This document shows positions 25,875 through 36,195 of a stretch of DNA of 39,878 nucleotides, in pieces; position 1 is the stretch's first letter, and each line of letters opens with the position of its first letter. The notes beneath the pieces are model-generated. The model did no database searches and was not told the DNA's origin. It worked only from the letters and a program-made list of their open reading frames with translations. The stretch is from Gammaproteobacteria bacterium (GTDB lineage Bacteria > Pseudomonadota > Gammaproteobacteria > SZUA-229), in assembly GCA_029287435.1 (NCBI GenBank), contig JARFRD010000175.1, forward strand, positions 1 to 39,878, given 5' to 3'. The position numbers and the translations under genes are program-made.

Positions 25875-26006
25875 ATGCCTTCAGTACCCGATATTACAAA
25901 TGCAGAACACTGGGCTGTTGAAACCACGTTTAAAAGAACGCTGGACTCAGACGTAACAGATTATGTAGTCGCCATGCTACAGATTCATGCCGACAAAGAA
26001 GCATAA
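25875..26006 (+). CDS. small ORF (43 aa), hypothetical, upstream of the PPi-PFK gene
   Basis: MPSVPDITNAEHWAVETTFKRTLDSDVTDYVVAMLQIHADKEA; below the ORF-track size cut-off. Coding status uncertain. Confidence 0.5.
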   Translation: MPSVPDITNAEHWAVETTFKRTLDSDVTDYVVAMLQIHADKEA

Positions 26007-26068
26007 GATCCGGGCATGACAGATAACGAACATATAAAAACAGACATTTATATTCCAGAGGAAATCCA

Positions 26069-27328
26069 ATGAGCAAGAAAAACGCTTTTTATGCACAATC
26101 AGGCGGTGTAACCGCTGTGATCAACGCGTCTGCATGTGGTGTGATTGAAACTGCACGCAAGCATAAAGACAAAATCGGTAAAGTCTATGCAGGCCGTAAC
26201 GGTATTATCGGCGCATTGACCGAAGACCTGATTGATACCAACAAGGAATCAAAATCAGCCATCGCCGCCCTGCGTCATACACCTTCCGGCGCATTCGGTT
26301 CATGCCGTTTCAAACTGAAGAGTCTTGAAGACAACCAGCGCGAGTACGAGCGCCTGATCGAAGTATTCAAAGCACATAACATTGGCTACTTCTTCTACAA
26401 TGGTGGCGGCGACTCCGCTGACACCTGCCTCAAGGTTTCTCAGATCGGTGAAAAAATGGGTTACCCGATTACGGCTGTACACGTACCCAAGACCGTCGAC
26501 AACGACCTGCCGATTACCGATAACTGCCCGGGCTTTGGTTCAGTCGCCAAATACATTGCTGTATCAACCATGGAAGCCAGTTTTGACGTTGCTTCTATGT
26601 GCGCCACATCTACCAAGGTATTCGTTCTCGAAGTAATGGGGCGACATGCGGGATGGATTGCAGCAGCAGGCGCCATGGCCTCAACGGATGATCACGAAAT
26701 TCCGATCGTTGTTCTGTTTCCGGAAGTCGAGTTCGACCAGAAAAAATTCCTCGCATCTGTCGACGAAAAGGTCAAGAAGTTCGGCTACTGCTCAGTTGTC
26801 GTTTCTGAAGGCGTACACTGGCCTGACGGTCGCTTCCTCGCTGAAACCGGCCTCAAGGATGCTTTCGGTCACAGTCAGCTGGGTGGTGCAGCCCCGGTTG
26901 TTGCCAACATGATCCAGGACGGCCTCGGCTACAAGTACCACTGGGGTGTTGCTGACTACATGCAACGTGCTGCACGTCATATCGCTTCCAAGTCGGACGT
27001 CGATCAGGCATACGCTACCGGTAAAGCTGCTGTTGAGTTCGCCCTCAAAGGCCATAACTCTGTTATGCCTGCAATCAAGCGCACCAGCAACAAGCCTTAC
27101 CGCTGGAAAATCGAAATGGCTCCACTGAGCAAGGTAGCAAACGTTGAGAAGATGATGCCAAAGAACTTCATTTCCAAAGACGGCTTCGGCATCACCAAGA
27201 AGTGCCGTGAGTACCTGGCTCCGCTGATGAAGGGCGAAGACTACCCTCCATACAAGAATGGCCTGCCTAAATACGTAACCCTGAAGAAGGTTGCAGTGCC
27301 CAAGAAGCTGGATTCTTTCGAAATTTAA
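26069..27328 (+). CDS. pfp: pyrophosphate-dependent 6-phosphofructokinase
   Basis: AQSGGVTAVINASACGVI, YAGRNGIIGAL, NGGGDSADTCLKVSQ, HVPKTVDNDLPITDNCPGFGSVAKY; SD AGAGGAAA upstream. Confidence 0.92.
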   Translation: MSKKNAFYAQSGGVTAVINASACGVIETARKHKDKIGKVYAGRNGIIGALTEDLIDTNKESKSAIAALRHTPSGAFGSCRFKLKSLEDNQREYERLIEVFKAHNIGYFFYNGGGDSADTCLKVSQIGEKMGYPITAVHVPKTVDNDLPITDNCPGFGSVAKYIAVSTMEASFDVASMCATSTKVFVLEVMGRHAGWIAAAGAMASTDDHEIPIVVLFPEVEFDQKKFLASVDEKVKKFGYCSVVVSEGVHWPDGRFLAETGLKDAFGHSQLGGAAPVVANMIQDGLGYKYHWGVADYMQRAARHIASKSDVDQAYATGKAAVEFALKGHNSVMPAIKRTSNKPYRWKIEMAPLSKVANVEKMMPKNFISKDGFGITKKCREYLAPLMKGEDYPPYKNGLPKYVTLKKVAVPKKLDSFEI

Positions 27329-27357
27329 TTCGCTTAAATGACGAGCAAGGATATTAA

Positions 27358-28023
<666 letters not shown>

Positions 28024-28032
28024 GTAGTTTAG

Positions 28033-28067
28033 AAGCCGGTCATTCAACAAGATGACCGGCTTTTTTA
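28033..28067 (+). terminator. intrinsic terminator after adk
   Basis: AAGCCGGTCAT-TCAACAAG-ATGACCGGCTT plus T-tract. Confidence 0.9.
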
Positions 28068-28101
28068 TTTTTTTATTTCTGTAACTTTAGGGGAGACTCT
28101 T

Positions 28102-30120
28102 ATGTCAACCGCTCTTATGTTTGCACTTGCATGTGCATTTGTCGGCATCGGCTACGGCGTGATATCCATCTTCAGTATTCTGAACAAGCCTGCTGGTGAT
28201 GCTGAAATGGTCCGTATTCAGGGCGCTATCCAGGAAGGCGCGACTGCCTACCTCAAGCGTCAATACACCGCTATCGCGGCCGTAGGCCTGGTTGTGTACT
28301 TTGTGATTATGTTCACACTGGATACGCTTACTGCGATGGGCTTTGCCATCGGTGCTGTTCTGTCCGGCCTGGCTGGCTTCATCGGTATGCACGTTTCCGT
28401 ACGTTCCAATTCCCGTACAGCTGAAGCCGCAAAATCCGGTATCAATCCGGCTTTGAACATTGCTTTTAAAGGCGGCGCCATCACCGGTATGCTGGTTGTT
28501 GGCCTGGGTCTGCTGGGTGTTGCCGGCTACTATGCAGCTCTGAGCACCATGGATCTGACCACTGACCAGATTCTGCATGCCCTGGTTGGTCTGGCCTTTG
28601 GTGGCTCCCTGATCTCGATCTTTGCTCGTCTGGGCGGCGGTATCTTTACCAAGGGTGCTGACGTAGGCGCAGATATTGTGGGTAAGGTTGAAGCCGGAAT
28701 TCCGGAAGATGATCCACGCAACCCGGCTGTTATCGCTGATAACGTTGGTGACAACGTGGGCGACTGTGCCGGCATGGCTGCCGACCTGTTCGAAACCTAT
28801 GCAGTAACCATCATTGCTACCATGCTGCTCGGTGGCCTGCTGCTGGGCGACGTCGGTGAACTGGCTATCACCTACCCGCTGGTTCTGGGCGGTATCTCTA
28901 TCCTGTCTTCGATCATCGGCACCTTCTTCGTGAAGACCAATGAAGGCGGCAAGATTATGACTGCCCTCTACAAAGGCTCGATTATTTCTGCTGTTATCTC
29001 AGCTATCGCGTTCTATTTTGTGACTGACAAGATGATGTTTGGTGTTGGTAATTACAGCACAATGGCATTGTATGGCTCTGCCTTGATCGGTCTTGCCTTA
29101 ACAGTTGCCATGGTTGCGATTACCGAGTACTACACCGCGACCGAGTTCAAACCTGTGCGTCATATCGCTGAAGCCTCCACAACCGGCGATGGTACAAACG
29201 TGATTGCAGGCCTGGGCGTTTCGATGAAATCGACAGCTCTGCCCGTGCTGGCAGTTTGTGCTTCTATCTGGGGCGCACACTACCTGGCAGGCCTCTATGG
29301 TATTGCGATTGCAGCAACATCCATGCTGTCCATGACCGGTATCATTGTTGCTCTCGATGCCTATGGCCCGATTACTGACAACGCTGGCGGTATTGCTGAA
29401 ATGGCCGAACTGCCGGAAGACGTCCGTAATACCACTGACGCACTTGATGCGGTTGGTAACACGACCAAGGCTGTTACCAAGGGCTACGCGATCGGCTCAG
29501 CCGGTCTGGCCACCCTGGTGTTGTTCGCTGACTATACCAATTCCCTGAGTAAGGCGGGTATGGATATCAGCTTCAACCTGTCTGACCACATGGTAATCAT
29601 CGGTCTCTTCATAGGTGGCCTGGTACCATTCCTGTTTGGTGCCATGGCGATGGAAGCTGTCGGCCGTGCTGCTGGCGGTATCGTCAACGAGGTACGTCGC
29701 CAGTTCAGGGAAATGCCGGGCATCATGGATAAAACCCAGAAGCCGGATTATTCCCGTGCTGTGGATATGCTCACGCGTGCGGCCATCAAGGAAATGATTG
29801 TTCCTTCGCTGCTACCAATTGCTGCTCCAATTATCGTTGGACTGGTTCTGGGCCCTGCAGCCCTGGGTGGCATGCTTATCGGTACCATCGTAACCGGTCT
29901 GTTCGTTGCGATTTCAATGACCACCGGTGGTGGCGCCTGGGATAACGCCAAAAAATACATCGAAGATGGAAACTTTGGTGGTAAAGGCTCGGATGCTCAT
30001 AAAGCGGCCGTTACTGGCGACACCGTTGGCGATCCGTACAAGGATACAGCTGGCCCAGCCATTAACCCGCTGATCAAGATCATCAACATCGTTGCCTTGA
30101 TGCTGGTTCCATTGCTGTAA
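28102..30120 (+). CDS. hppA: membrane H+-translocating pyrophosphatase, K+-independent type
   Basis: [74 protein letters not shown] carries Lys (and downstream Thr) typical of K+-independent H+-PPases. Confidence 0.98.
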   Translation: MSTALMFALACAFVGIGYGVISIFSILNKPAGDAEMVRIQGAIQEGATAYLKRQYTAIAAVGLVVYFVIMFTLDTLTAMGFAIGAVLSGLAGFIGMHVSVRSNSRTAEAAKSGINPALNIAFKGGAITGMLVVGLGLLGVAGYYAALSTMDLTTDQILHALVGLAFGGSLISIFARLGGGIFTKGADVGADIVGKVEAGIPEDDPRNPAVIADNVGDNVGDCAGMAADLFETYAVTIIATMLLGGLLLGDVGELAITYPLVLGGISILSSIIGTFFVKTNEGGKIMTALYKGSIISAVISAIAFYFVTDKMMFGVGNYSTMALYGSALIGLALTVAMVAITEYYTATEFKPVRHIAEASTTGDGTNVIAGLGVSMKSTALPVLAVCASIWGAHYLAGLYGIAIAATSMLSMTGIIVALDAYGPITDNAGGIAEMAELPEDVRNTTDALDAVGNTTKAVTKGYAIGSAGLATLVLFADYTNSLSKAGMDISFNLSDHMVIIGLFIGGLVPFLFGAMAMEAVGRAAGGIVNEVRRQFREMPGIMDKTQKPDYSRAVDMLTRAAIKEMIVPSLLPIAAPIIVGLVLGPAALGGMLIGTIVTGLFVAISMTTGGGAWDNAKKYIEDGNFGGKGSDAHKAAVTGDTVGDPYKDTAGPAINPLIKIINIVALMLVPLL

Positions 30121-30151
30121 TAAGTTAAGGAGCCCGTGACAAGCTGTCACT

Positions 30152-30184
30152 AAAAAGAGCCCTGCACTTGCAGGGCTTTTTTTT
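30152..30184 (+). terminator. intrinsic terminator after hppA
   Basis: AGCCCTGC-ACTT-GCAGGGCT plus T8. Confidence 0.92.
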
Positions 30185-30232
30185 GCCTGATAGTCTCTCA
30201 GAATCCCTGATATTATGAGACATGGCCTGTTA

Positions 30233-30246
30233 TTGATCTGAATCAA
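30233..30246. promoter_or_regulatory. FNR/Anr-type box
   Basis: TTGAT-CTGA-ATCAA, exact match to TTGAT-N4-ATCAA, 82 bp upstream of the start codon at 30328. Confidence 0.7.
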
Positions 30247-30327
30247 TATAGCCATACACAGTAAACCGCATTCTGAACTTATATCAGTAGATATTCTGCT
30301 CAACATACAATATATAAGAGAACAGCT

Positions 30328-30813
30328 ATGAACGATGTATTGGAAGTCACCACCACCTGCACCACTCTTCTCAAAGAAAATATTAATGAAGAAGAATGCA
30401 GGGTTCTTGCTGATGCTTTCCAGTTAAGAAAGCTGGCATTAGATGATGTCCTGTTACGTGAAGGTGAAAAAGATGACGCACTGCACATCGTCATCGATGG
30501 TGACATTATTGCCACGCGTGATGCAGGCGGTGGCGAACATGTTACCCTTCATCACCTGAAACCAGGTGAAGTTGCGGGCGCGATGGGCTTCATTGACGGT
30601 AGCGCCCATTCTGCAAGCTTGTCCGCCACCAGGGATTCTCATGTATTGACACTGCATCGTGATGCACTCGAGGCCATGCTCGATGATCACCCCCACCTGG
30701 TCTACAAGGTCATGAAGATGATTGTTCGTTCCGTACACGGCACCATGTTGCACATGAATCGACAGTTTGTCGAAATGAATAACTATATTATGAAAGAACA
30801 CGGTAGATACTGA
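30328..30813 (+). CDS. cyclic-nucleotide-binding-domain protein without HTH
   Basis: LLREGEKDDALHIVIDGDIIATRDAGGGEHVTLHHLKPGEVAGAMGFIDGSAHSASLSATRDSHVLTLHRDAL; ends before any HTH. Confidence 0.88.
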   Translation: MNDVLEVTTTCTTLLKENINEEECRVLADAFQLRKLALDDVLLREGEKDDALHIVIDGDIIATRDAGGGEHVTLHHLKPGEVAGAMGFIDGSAHSASLSATRDSHVLTLHRDALEAMLDDHPHLVYKVMKMIVRSVHGTMLHMNRQFVEMNNYIMKEHGRY

Positions 30814-30891
30814 TTGCCGGGTAACTGCCGGTGCAGTCCTTCCTGAATAATCCGGGCTGCTTATCAAGTCACACAACCCAGAAATACACTT

Positions 30892-31227
30892 ATGACATCA
30901 AACGAAGATTACAAACAGAGACTGCTGTCTCTACGTAAAGAGTACGAAAAAAAGATTGGCGCTATCGATGCCGACGTTCACCATAAAAACGAGCCTGTTG
31001 AAAAGGATTTTGCTGAGCAGGCAACACAACGTGAAAACGATGATGTACTCAATGCACTGAATGAAGATGCCAAGGTAATTGTCAGTCAGATCAATAGCGC
31101 ATTACACCGAATCGATACCGAAGAATACGGTATTTGCATGGAGTGCGGTATAGATATCTCAAAAGAAAGACTCGACGCTGTACCCTATGCCACCTTATGT
31201 ATCGAGTGCGCTGAAAAAGCAGATTAG
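30892..31227 (+). CDS. DksA/TraR-family C4 zinc-finger protein
   Basis: INSALHRIDTEEYGICMECGIDISKERLDAVPYATLCIECAEK. Confidence 0.92.
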   Translation: MTSNEDYKQRLLSLRKEYEKKIGAIDADVHHKNEPVEKDFAEQATQRENDDVLNALNEDAKVIVSQINSALHRIDTEEYGICMECGIDISKERLDAVPYATLCIECAEKAD

Positions 31228-31258
31228 CAGCATCCAGAGTAGCCGTAGATACAAACGC

Positions 31259-31921
31259 ATGTCTGTCAAACTTCCAGCGTTCATACTATCACTGCTGCTG
31301 ACAAGCCTGCTCTCACAATCGGTTACAGCTTCGGATTTACGCAGTGGCAAGTGGCAGGTTTCCCTGAATCCCAACTTTACCAATTCAAAAGTGATTCAGT
31401 TTGAAGGCGGCGCTGAAGCCGATATTAATGAACATTCCGGATTTAGCATCGGCGTTGGCTACAACTTTGACCAGCATCTCGAACTGGAGCTGGATTTCGG
31501 TAGTGCGAATGGTAACTATACCGGCACACGTATCCTCGATGATGGCAATAACACTGCAGAAAAATACAACGGCTCGTTCTATTCGAGCCATATGAACCTG
31601 GGGCTGTCATATAACTTCCTCAAATCATGGATCACCCCCTATGTAAAAGGCAACATCGGCCTGAATTACACAGACTCGGGCATACCAACGGGTAATCTCG
31701 GCACAGTGTGCTGGTGGGATCCGTGGTGGGGATATTTTTGCGGCCCCTACGCACAAACTTACACCTCTTCTGATTTGAGCTACGGCTATGATCTCGGACT
31801 ACGTGTTGATGTAAACCCGAAGCTCTATCTCAAAGGTCAGGCAGGGAAAAATTACATTGATTACGATAGCGGCTCTCAGGATTTCGTTCGCTACCAGCTC
31901 ACTATCGGCTTCATGTTCTGA
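31259..31921 (+). CDS. outer-membrane beta-barrel protein, OmpW-like
   Basis: Signal-like MSVKLPAFILSLLLTSLLSQSVTAS; GFSIGVGYNFDQHLELELDFGSANGNYTG...MNLGLSYNFLKSWITPYVKGNIGLNY...RYQLTIGFMF ending in F. Start moved from 31187 to 31259. Confidence 0.8.
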   Translation: MSVKLPAFILSLLLTSLLSQSVTASDLRSGKWQVSLNPNFTNSKVIQFEGGAEADINEHSGFSIGVGYNFDQHLELELDFGSANGNYTGTRILDDGNNTAEKYNGSFYSSHMNLGLSYNFLKSWITPYVKGNIGLNYTDSGIPTGNLGTVCWWDPWWGYFCGPYAQTYTSSDLSYGYDLGLRVDVNPKLYLKGQAGKNYIDYDSGSQDFVRYQLTIGFMF

Positions 31922-31987
31922 CCTTTAAAGCAAGAACGAAACCATTTAATCGGATCACTGTCACACCTCAGTAACCCGGGAGGTGAT

Positions 31988-32593
31988 ATGGCCGTGCAAG
32001 TAAAGACACTCTTGTTATTATCGCTATCGCTGATATTCAGCGGATATGCGTTTGCCGAGACCAGGACTGCTACTTTTGCTGGTGGCTGTTTCTGGTGCAT
32101 GGAGCCACCTTTCGACAAACTCGATGGTGTCATATCGACTACCTCTGGTTATATCGGCGGTCATCTGAAAAACCCGACCTACAAACAGGTATCAGCCGGC
32201 TCAACAGGTCACACTGAAGCTGTTCAAATCGAGTACGACCCGGGCAAAATAAGCTATGAAGAGCTGTTGAACGTTTTCTGGCAAAACATCGATCCAACCA
32301 CACCGGATCAGCAGTTTTGCGATCGCGGCAGTCAATATCGCAGCGGAATTTTCTACCATGGTGCCCGGCAAAAACAGCTTGCTGAAGCATCCCTGCAGGG
32401 CATCATCAAAAACAAGCCGTTTGATCAGCCTGTTGTTACCGAGATCACTGCCGCCACGACATTCTTCCCCGCTGAAGAATACCACCAGGATTACTACCAG
32501 AAGAATCCTTTGCGCTACAAGTACTATCGCTTTGCCTGTGGTCGGGACAGCCGTCTCGAGGAACTCTGGGGCGAGCCCAAAAGCCAGCCATAA
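31988..32593 (+). CDS. msrA: peptide-methionine (S)-S-oxide reductase with signal peptide
   Basis: TATFAGGCFWCMEPPFDKLDGVISTTSGYIGG...YKQVSAGSTGHTEAVQIEYDP...FCDRGSQYRSGIFYH; N-terminal hydrophobic signal ending GYAFAE. Confidence 0.96.
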   Translation: MAVQVKTLLLLSLSLIFSGYAFAETRTATFAGGCFWCMEPPFDKLDGVISTTSGYIGGHLKNPTYKQVSAGSTGHTEAVQIEYDPGKISYEELLNVFWQNIDPTTPDQQFCDRGSQYRSGIFYHGARQKQLAEASLQGIIKNKPFDQPVVTEITAATTFFPAEEYHQDYYQKNPLRYKYYRFACGRDSRLEELWGEPKSQP

Positions 32594-32843
32594 TTTGACA
32601 ATTTACGCCTGATAGCGCGCTGCAATGCCTGCTGCAGCCGTGGGGCGGCCTGACTACGAAAACCACACGCTTTAATGTAGAATACGCCCCACTAAATTCA
32701 GGCCGGCCATCAGAAACGTACGAGCCGCTGTCCTGGTAAAGAATTGGCCACCAATCGCTACTTCAACTCATATAGCGAAAAAAAGATTTTTTAATAGGGT
32801 GCTGGCTAAGATGCCGGCATGTAAGTTACTTGGGAGACATTAC

Positions 32844-34040
32844 ATGATTAAACCTCATGGTTCTGACGAACTGAATCCGTTGTTTGTTTACGATTCAGCT
32901 GAAAACGAAGCGCTTCACCACGAAGCTGAAAGCCTGCCTTCTATTGTTGTCAGCTCGGCAACTGCTGCAAACGCTGTCATGATGGGCGCTGGATACTTCA
33001 ATCCATTAACCGGTTACATGACCAAGGCTGATGCGCTGTCTGTCGCCAGGGAAATGAAAACCGCTTCAGGTCTGTTCTGGCCTACCCCTGTACTGAACCT
33101 GGTCGAAGACGCAGGTGACATCAAGGCTGGTGACCGCATTGCACTGCGTGATCCTAACGTTGAAGAAAACCCGGTCCTGGCCGTTATGGATGTTGAAGCC
33201 GTTGAGGAATTCAGCGACGAAGAAATGGCCATGATGACCCAGGAAATCTATCGTCCGGCTGAAGGCGAAGACCACATCGGCGCAACCACCTTCAATTCAC
33301 AGGGCAAGGTCTGCCTGTCTGGCCCGATCAAGGTGCTGAACTTCTCTTACTTCCAGAGCGAATTCCCGGATACATTCCGTACCGCGGTTGAAATTCGTAA
33401 CGAAATCGCTGAGCGTGGCTGGAATAAAGTGGTTGCTTTCCAGACGCGTAATCCGATGCACCTTGCTCACGAAGAACTGTGCCACATGGCAATGGATCGC
33501 CTTGGCTGCGATGGCCTGGTAATCCACATGCTGCTCGGCAAGCTGAAGAAAGGTGATATCCCGGCTCCAGTGCGTGATGCTGCAATCCGCAAGATGGTTG
33601 AACTGTACTTCCCGCCAAACAGCGCCATGGTAACCGGCTACGGTTTCGACATGCTGTACGCTGGTCCCAAGGAAGCTGTGCTACACGCCGTGTTCCGCCA
33701 GAACATGGGCGCTACCCACTTCATCATCGGTCGTGACCACGCGGGTGTTGGTGACCACTACGGCGCTTTCGACGCACAGGAAATCTTCGAGAAGGAAGTA
33801 CCTGCCGACGCTCTGGATATCGAAATCTTCAAGGCTGACCACACTGCATGGTCGAAGAAACTGAACAAGGTTGTGATGATGTGCGAAGCACCGGATCACG
33901 AAAAAGATGACTTTGTTCTGCTTTCAGGTACCAAGGTACGTGAAATGCTGGTCCAGGGCATTTCACCGCCAAAGGAATTCTCACGTCCCGAAGTGGCTGA
34001 GATCCTGATTCAGTACTATCAGAGTCTTGATGCAGCGTAA
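32844..34040 (+). CDS. sat: sulfate adenylyltransferase (ATP sulfurylase)
   Basis: VVAFQTRNPMHLAHEELCHMA, ATHFIIGRDHAGVGDHYGAFDAQEIF, LSGTKVREML; start at internal Met MIKPHGSDEL. Confidence 0.97.
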   Translation: MIKPHGSDELNPLFVYDSAENEALHHEAESLPSIVVSSATAANAVMMGAGYFNPLTGYMTKADALSVAREMKTASGLFWPTPVLNLVEDAGDIKAGDRIALRDPNVEENPVLAVMDVEAVEEFSDEEMAMMTQEIYRPAEGEDHIGATTFNSQGKVCLSGPIKVLNFSYFQSEFPDTFRTAVEIRNEIAERGWNKVVAFQTRNPMHLAHEELCHMAMDRLGCDGLVIHMLLGKLKKGDIPAPVRDAAIRKMVELYFPPNSAMVTGYGFDMLYAGPKEAVLHAVFRQNMGATHFIIGRDHAGVGDHYGAFDAQEIFEKEVPADALDIEIFKADHTAWSKKLNKVVMMCEAPDHEKDDFVLLSGTKVREMLVQGISPPKEFSRPEVAEILIQYYQSLDAA

Positions 34041-34060
34041 ATAAATCATCATTCTGAGCA

Positions 34061-34097
34061 AGAAACGGCAGCTTTCGGCTGCCGTTTCTTTTTTTCA
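34061..34097 (+). terminator. intrinsic terminator after sat
   Basis: AGAAACGGCAGC-TTTCG-GCTGCCGTTTCT plus T-tract. Confidence 0.92.
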
Positions 34098-34148
34098 CTG
34101 CTCTGGATTGTCTAAAATACTCTTCCCGGATTGATATACCCTACAACC

Positions 34149-34691
34149 ATGATTACAGCAATAACCGTTGGCATATTATCGGACACGCATGGCTTCCTTG
34201 ATCCACGCATCGCTGAAACTGTAAACCAGTGCGATTACATCATCCATGCCGGTGACATTATGGGTGCGCATGTACTCAGGGCACTCGAGCCTGGACTGCA
34301 GCTGCATGCGGTAGCAGGAAACAATGACAATGCAATGGTCTGGATTGATGAAGAAGCCGATGTGGTTAACTCATTACCCAGCAAGTTAAAGCTGAATCTA
34401 CCAGGCGGACTGTTGATCATCGAACACGGCCATCGCCTGGGAAATAATCCTGAACACGATCAGCTACGCTGGGACCATGCTGAAGCAAGACTGGTCATAT
34501 ATGGGCACACACATAAGCGTGTCATCGATACCAGTGAATCGCCCTGGGTGGTTAATCCTGGTGCTGCGGGTAAAGTAAGGACAAAAGGCGGCCCCTCATG
34601 CCTGGTACTCAATGCCAGCGAAAGCGATTGGCATATAAAAGAAATTGTCTTCCCGGACAGTGAGATAAATACTCGCGATCAGGCCGCTTAG
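34149..34691 (+). CDS. YfcE/MJ0936-type calcineurin-like phosphoesterase
   Basis: VGILSDTHGFLD...CDYIIHAGDIMG...AVAGNNDN...LLIIEHGHRLG...LVIYGHTHKRVID....WVVNPGAAGKVR. Confidence 0.93.
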   Translation: MITAITVGILSDTHGFLDPRIAETVNQCDYIIHAGDIMGAHVLRALEPGLQLHAVAGNNDNAMVWIDEEADVVNSLPSKLKLNLPGGLLIIEHGHRLGNNPEHDQLRWDHAEARLVIYGHTHKRVIDTSESPWVVNPGAAGKVRTKGGPSCLVLNASESDWHIKEIVFPDSEINTRDQAA

Positions 34692-34733
34692 CACCACTGG
34701 TCGTTAGTCATATACCACCTGGTCTGAGGACAA

Positions 34734-35468
34734 TCAGACTTTTATATAAACCCAGCCTTTCTCCAGTCGCTCGGAGATTAATTCCTGTGCCGTTTTGGAT
34801 GTCACAGCTTTTGGCATCATGACAATCTCCTTCCCTTCCCTTTGCATAGCCTTGAGAATTGAACGCTGACAGGCATAAAAAGCCACGTTCTCATTGGTTT
34901 CGATAATTTGCTCAATTCTATTTACGTAAGGTGAAACATCGGCTCGTAACATATTAATACCTTCCTTATTGGTAATAATATCGAGCTTCATCGGCCTGTT
35001 TGCCTTGCTGTAGCTGGCGAGAAGATGCTCAGCCTCATTCAGCGCATCATGTACTGCAGCAATATCACCTGTTGTTACGTGCAATACGATTTTTCGCTCT
35101 GCCCGTTCGACAGTGGATGAATTCTTGAAATAGTCAAAAACTTCAGTAGCAGATGCTATCTTATTTGGCCGGGCTGTTTCATTCACCGCCCACCCGGTTA
35201 ATACACCGAGCGCAATCAACAAGCTCGCAGCCAGTGCCTTGAAGCCAAGAATATTGAAATTAGATGTATTTTCGTGATGTGATTCAGTCTCGGGCACACT
35301 ATTGTAGGCATAGCTGATTAATTCCCTGACCGCCCTGAGCTGGCATACGCGTTCGCGTAAATCATTATCATCAAGGATAGCCTTGTGGATTTCATCCATC
35401 TCAGGCTTATCAAGCTGCTTATCGATAAACAGATTTAACTTTTCATCGGTATATTGATTTTCCGTCAT
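34734..35468 (-). CDS. transmembrane anti-sigma-factor-like protein with C-terminal periplasmic DsrE-like (COG1416-type) domain
   Basis: N-terminal TDEKLNLFIDKQLDKPEMDEIHKAILDDNDLRERVCQLRAVRELI; one TM FKALAASLLIALGVLTGWAV; C-terminal ERKIVLHVTTGDIAAVHDALNEAEHLL...PMKLDIITNKEGINMLRADVSPYVNRIEQIIETNENVAFYACQRS...LISERLEKGWVYIKV. Start overlaps sigma stop (TAATG). Confidence 0.8.
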   Translation of the reverse strand: MTENQYTDEKLNLFIDKQLDKPEMDEIHKAILDDNDLRERVCQLRAVRELISYAYNSVPETESHHENTSNFNILGFKALAASLLIALGVLTGWAVNETARPNKIASATEVFDYFKNSSTVERAERKIVLHVTTGDIAAVHDALNEAEHLLASYSKANRPMKLDIITNKEGINMLRADVSPYVNRIEQIIETNENVAFYACQRSILKAMQREGKEIVMMPKAVTSKTAQELISERLEKGWVYIKV

Positions 35469-36016
35469 TATTTCACCCTCTTTAATCTGATAGGGACTCC
35501 GCCGTCTCCTGCCAGATCGAGTAATTGCTCCTTTAAATTCTGTCTTGCCCTGTATAAGCGACTCATCACTGTGCCGATTGGTATATCAAGAATCTCTGAT
35601 ATTTCTGCATAACTAAAACATGCAAAATCCGCCAAAGTGACGACTTCTCTTAACGACATCGGTAATTTTTCTATCGAGCTACGTACACGGTGAATAATTT
35701 GCGATTGCTGATAATTATCACTGTGTGAATTCTGCTCGTCATCACCAACATCGAAAAGCTCAACATCTCTGCCTTTTACTCGCAGGTAATCATGCCAGTT
35801 ATTTAGAAGTATTCTATATAGCCACGTATCAAGCGTTGCATGATTTTTCAATCTTTCAGCATTTTTTAATGCTTTCAGCATCGTTTCCTGAACCAGATCA
35901 TCGGCAAGTGAAGCATTGTGACACCAGGAATACGCAACTCTGTATAGCTTGGTCCGACGTCGGGCAAACTCCTGTTTCAGCTTCGTCGCTGCAAACAGGC
36001 TTTTAACTTTATTCAT
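35468..36016 (-). CDS. ECF-type RNA polymerase sigma factor
   Basis: LYRVAYSWCHNASLADDLVQETMLKALKNAERLKNHATLDTWLYRILLNNWHDYLR (region 2) and LPMSLREVVTLADFACFSYAEISEILDIPIGTVMSRLYRARQNLKEQL (region 4). Start MNKVK at 36016 favoured (GGAG upstream) over listed 36034. Confidence 0.95.
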   Translation of the reverse strand: MNKVKSLFAATKLKQEFARRRTKLYRVAYSWCHNASLADDLVQETMLKALKNAERLKNHATLDTWLYRILLNNWHDYLRVKGRDVELFDVGDDEQNSHSDNYQQSQIIHRVRSSIEKLPMSLREVVTLADFACFSYAEISEILDIPIGTVMSRLYRARQNLKEQLLDLAGDGGVPIRLKRVK

Positions 36017-36041
36017 GTAATCTCCAGCCTCCACTCATATA

Positions 36042-36066
36042 GACGCAGCCAGCCATGATTTATTCC
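36042..36066 (-). promoter_or_regulatory. ECF-type promoter-like motif upstream of the sigma gene
   Basis: On the minus strand GGAATAAATCATGGCTGGCTGCGTC (GAATAAAT-N12-CGTC). Confidence 0.6.
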
Positions 36067-36195
36067 ATGGCTCAATGCTACCACGCTTAAAAAAATAAAC
36101 GCAGAAATGTGCACAACAGTAACTTGAAGCATTCTGTTAATTTCATTATTCACAATATTAATAACTACTAACTTAAAAAAGAGTGAAATTATTTT

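Noticed and set aside
28105-28578. 157-aa minus-strand ORF opposite hppA
   Set aside because: Antisense shadow; His/Gln/Ser-rich translation typical of non-coding frames.
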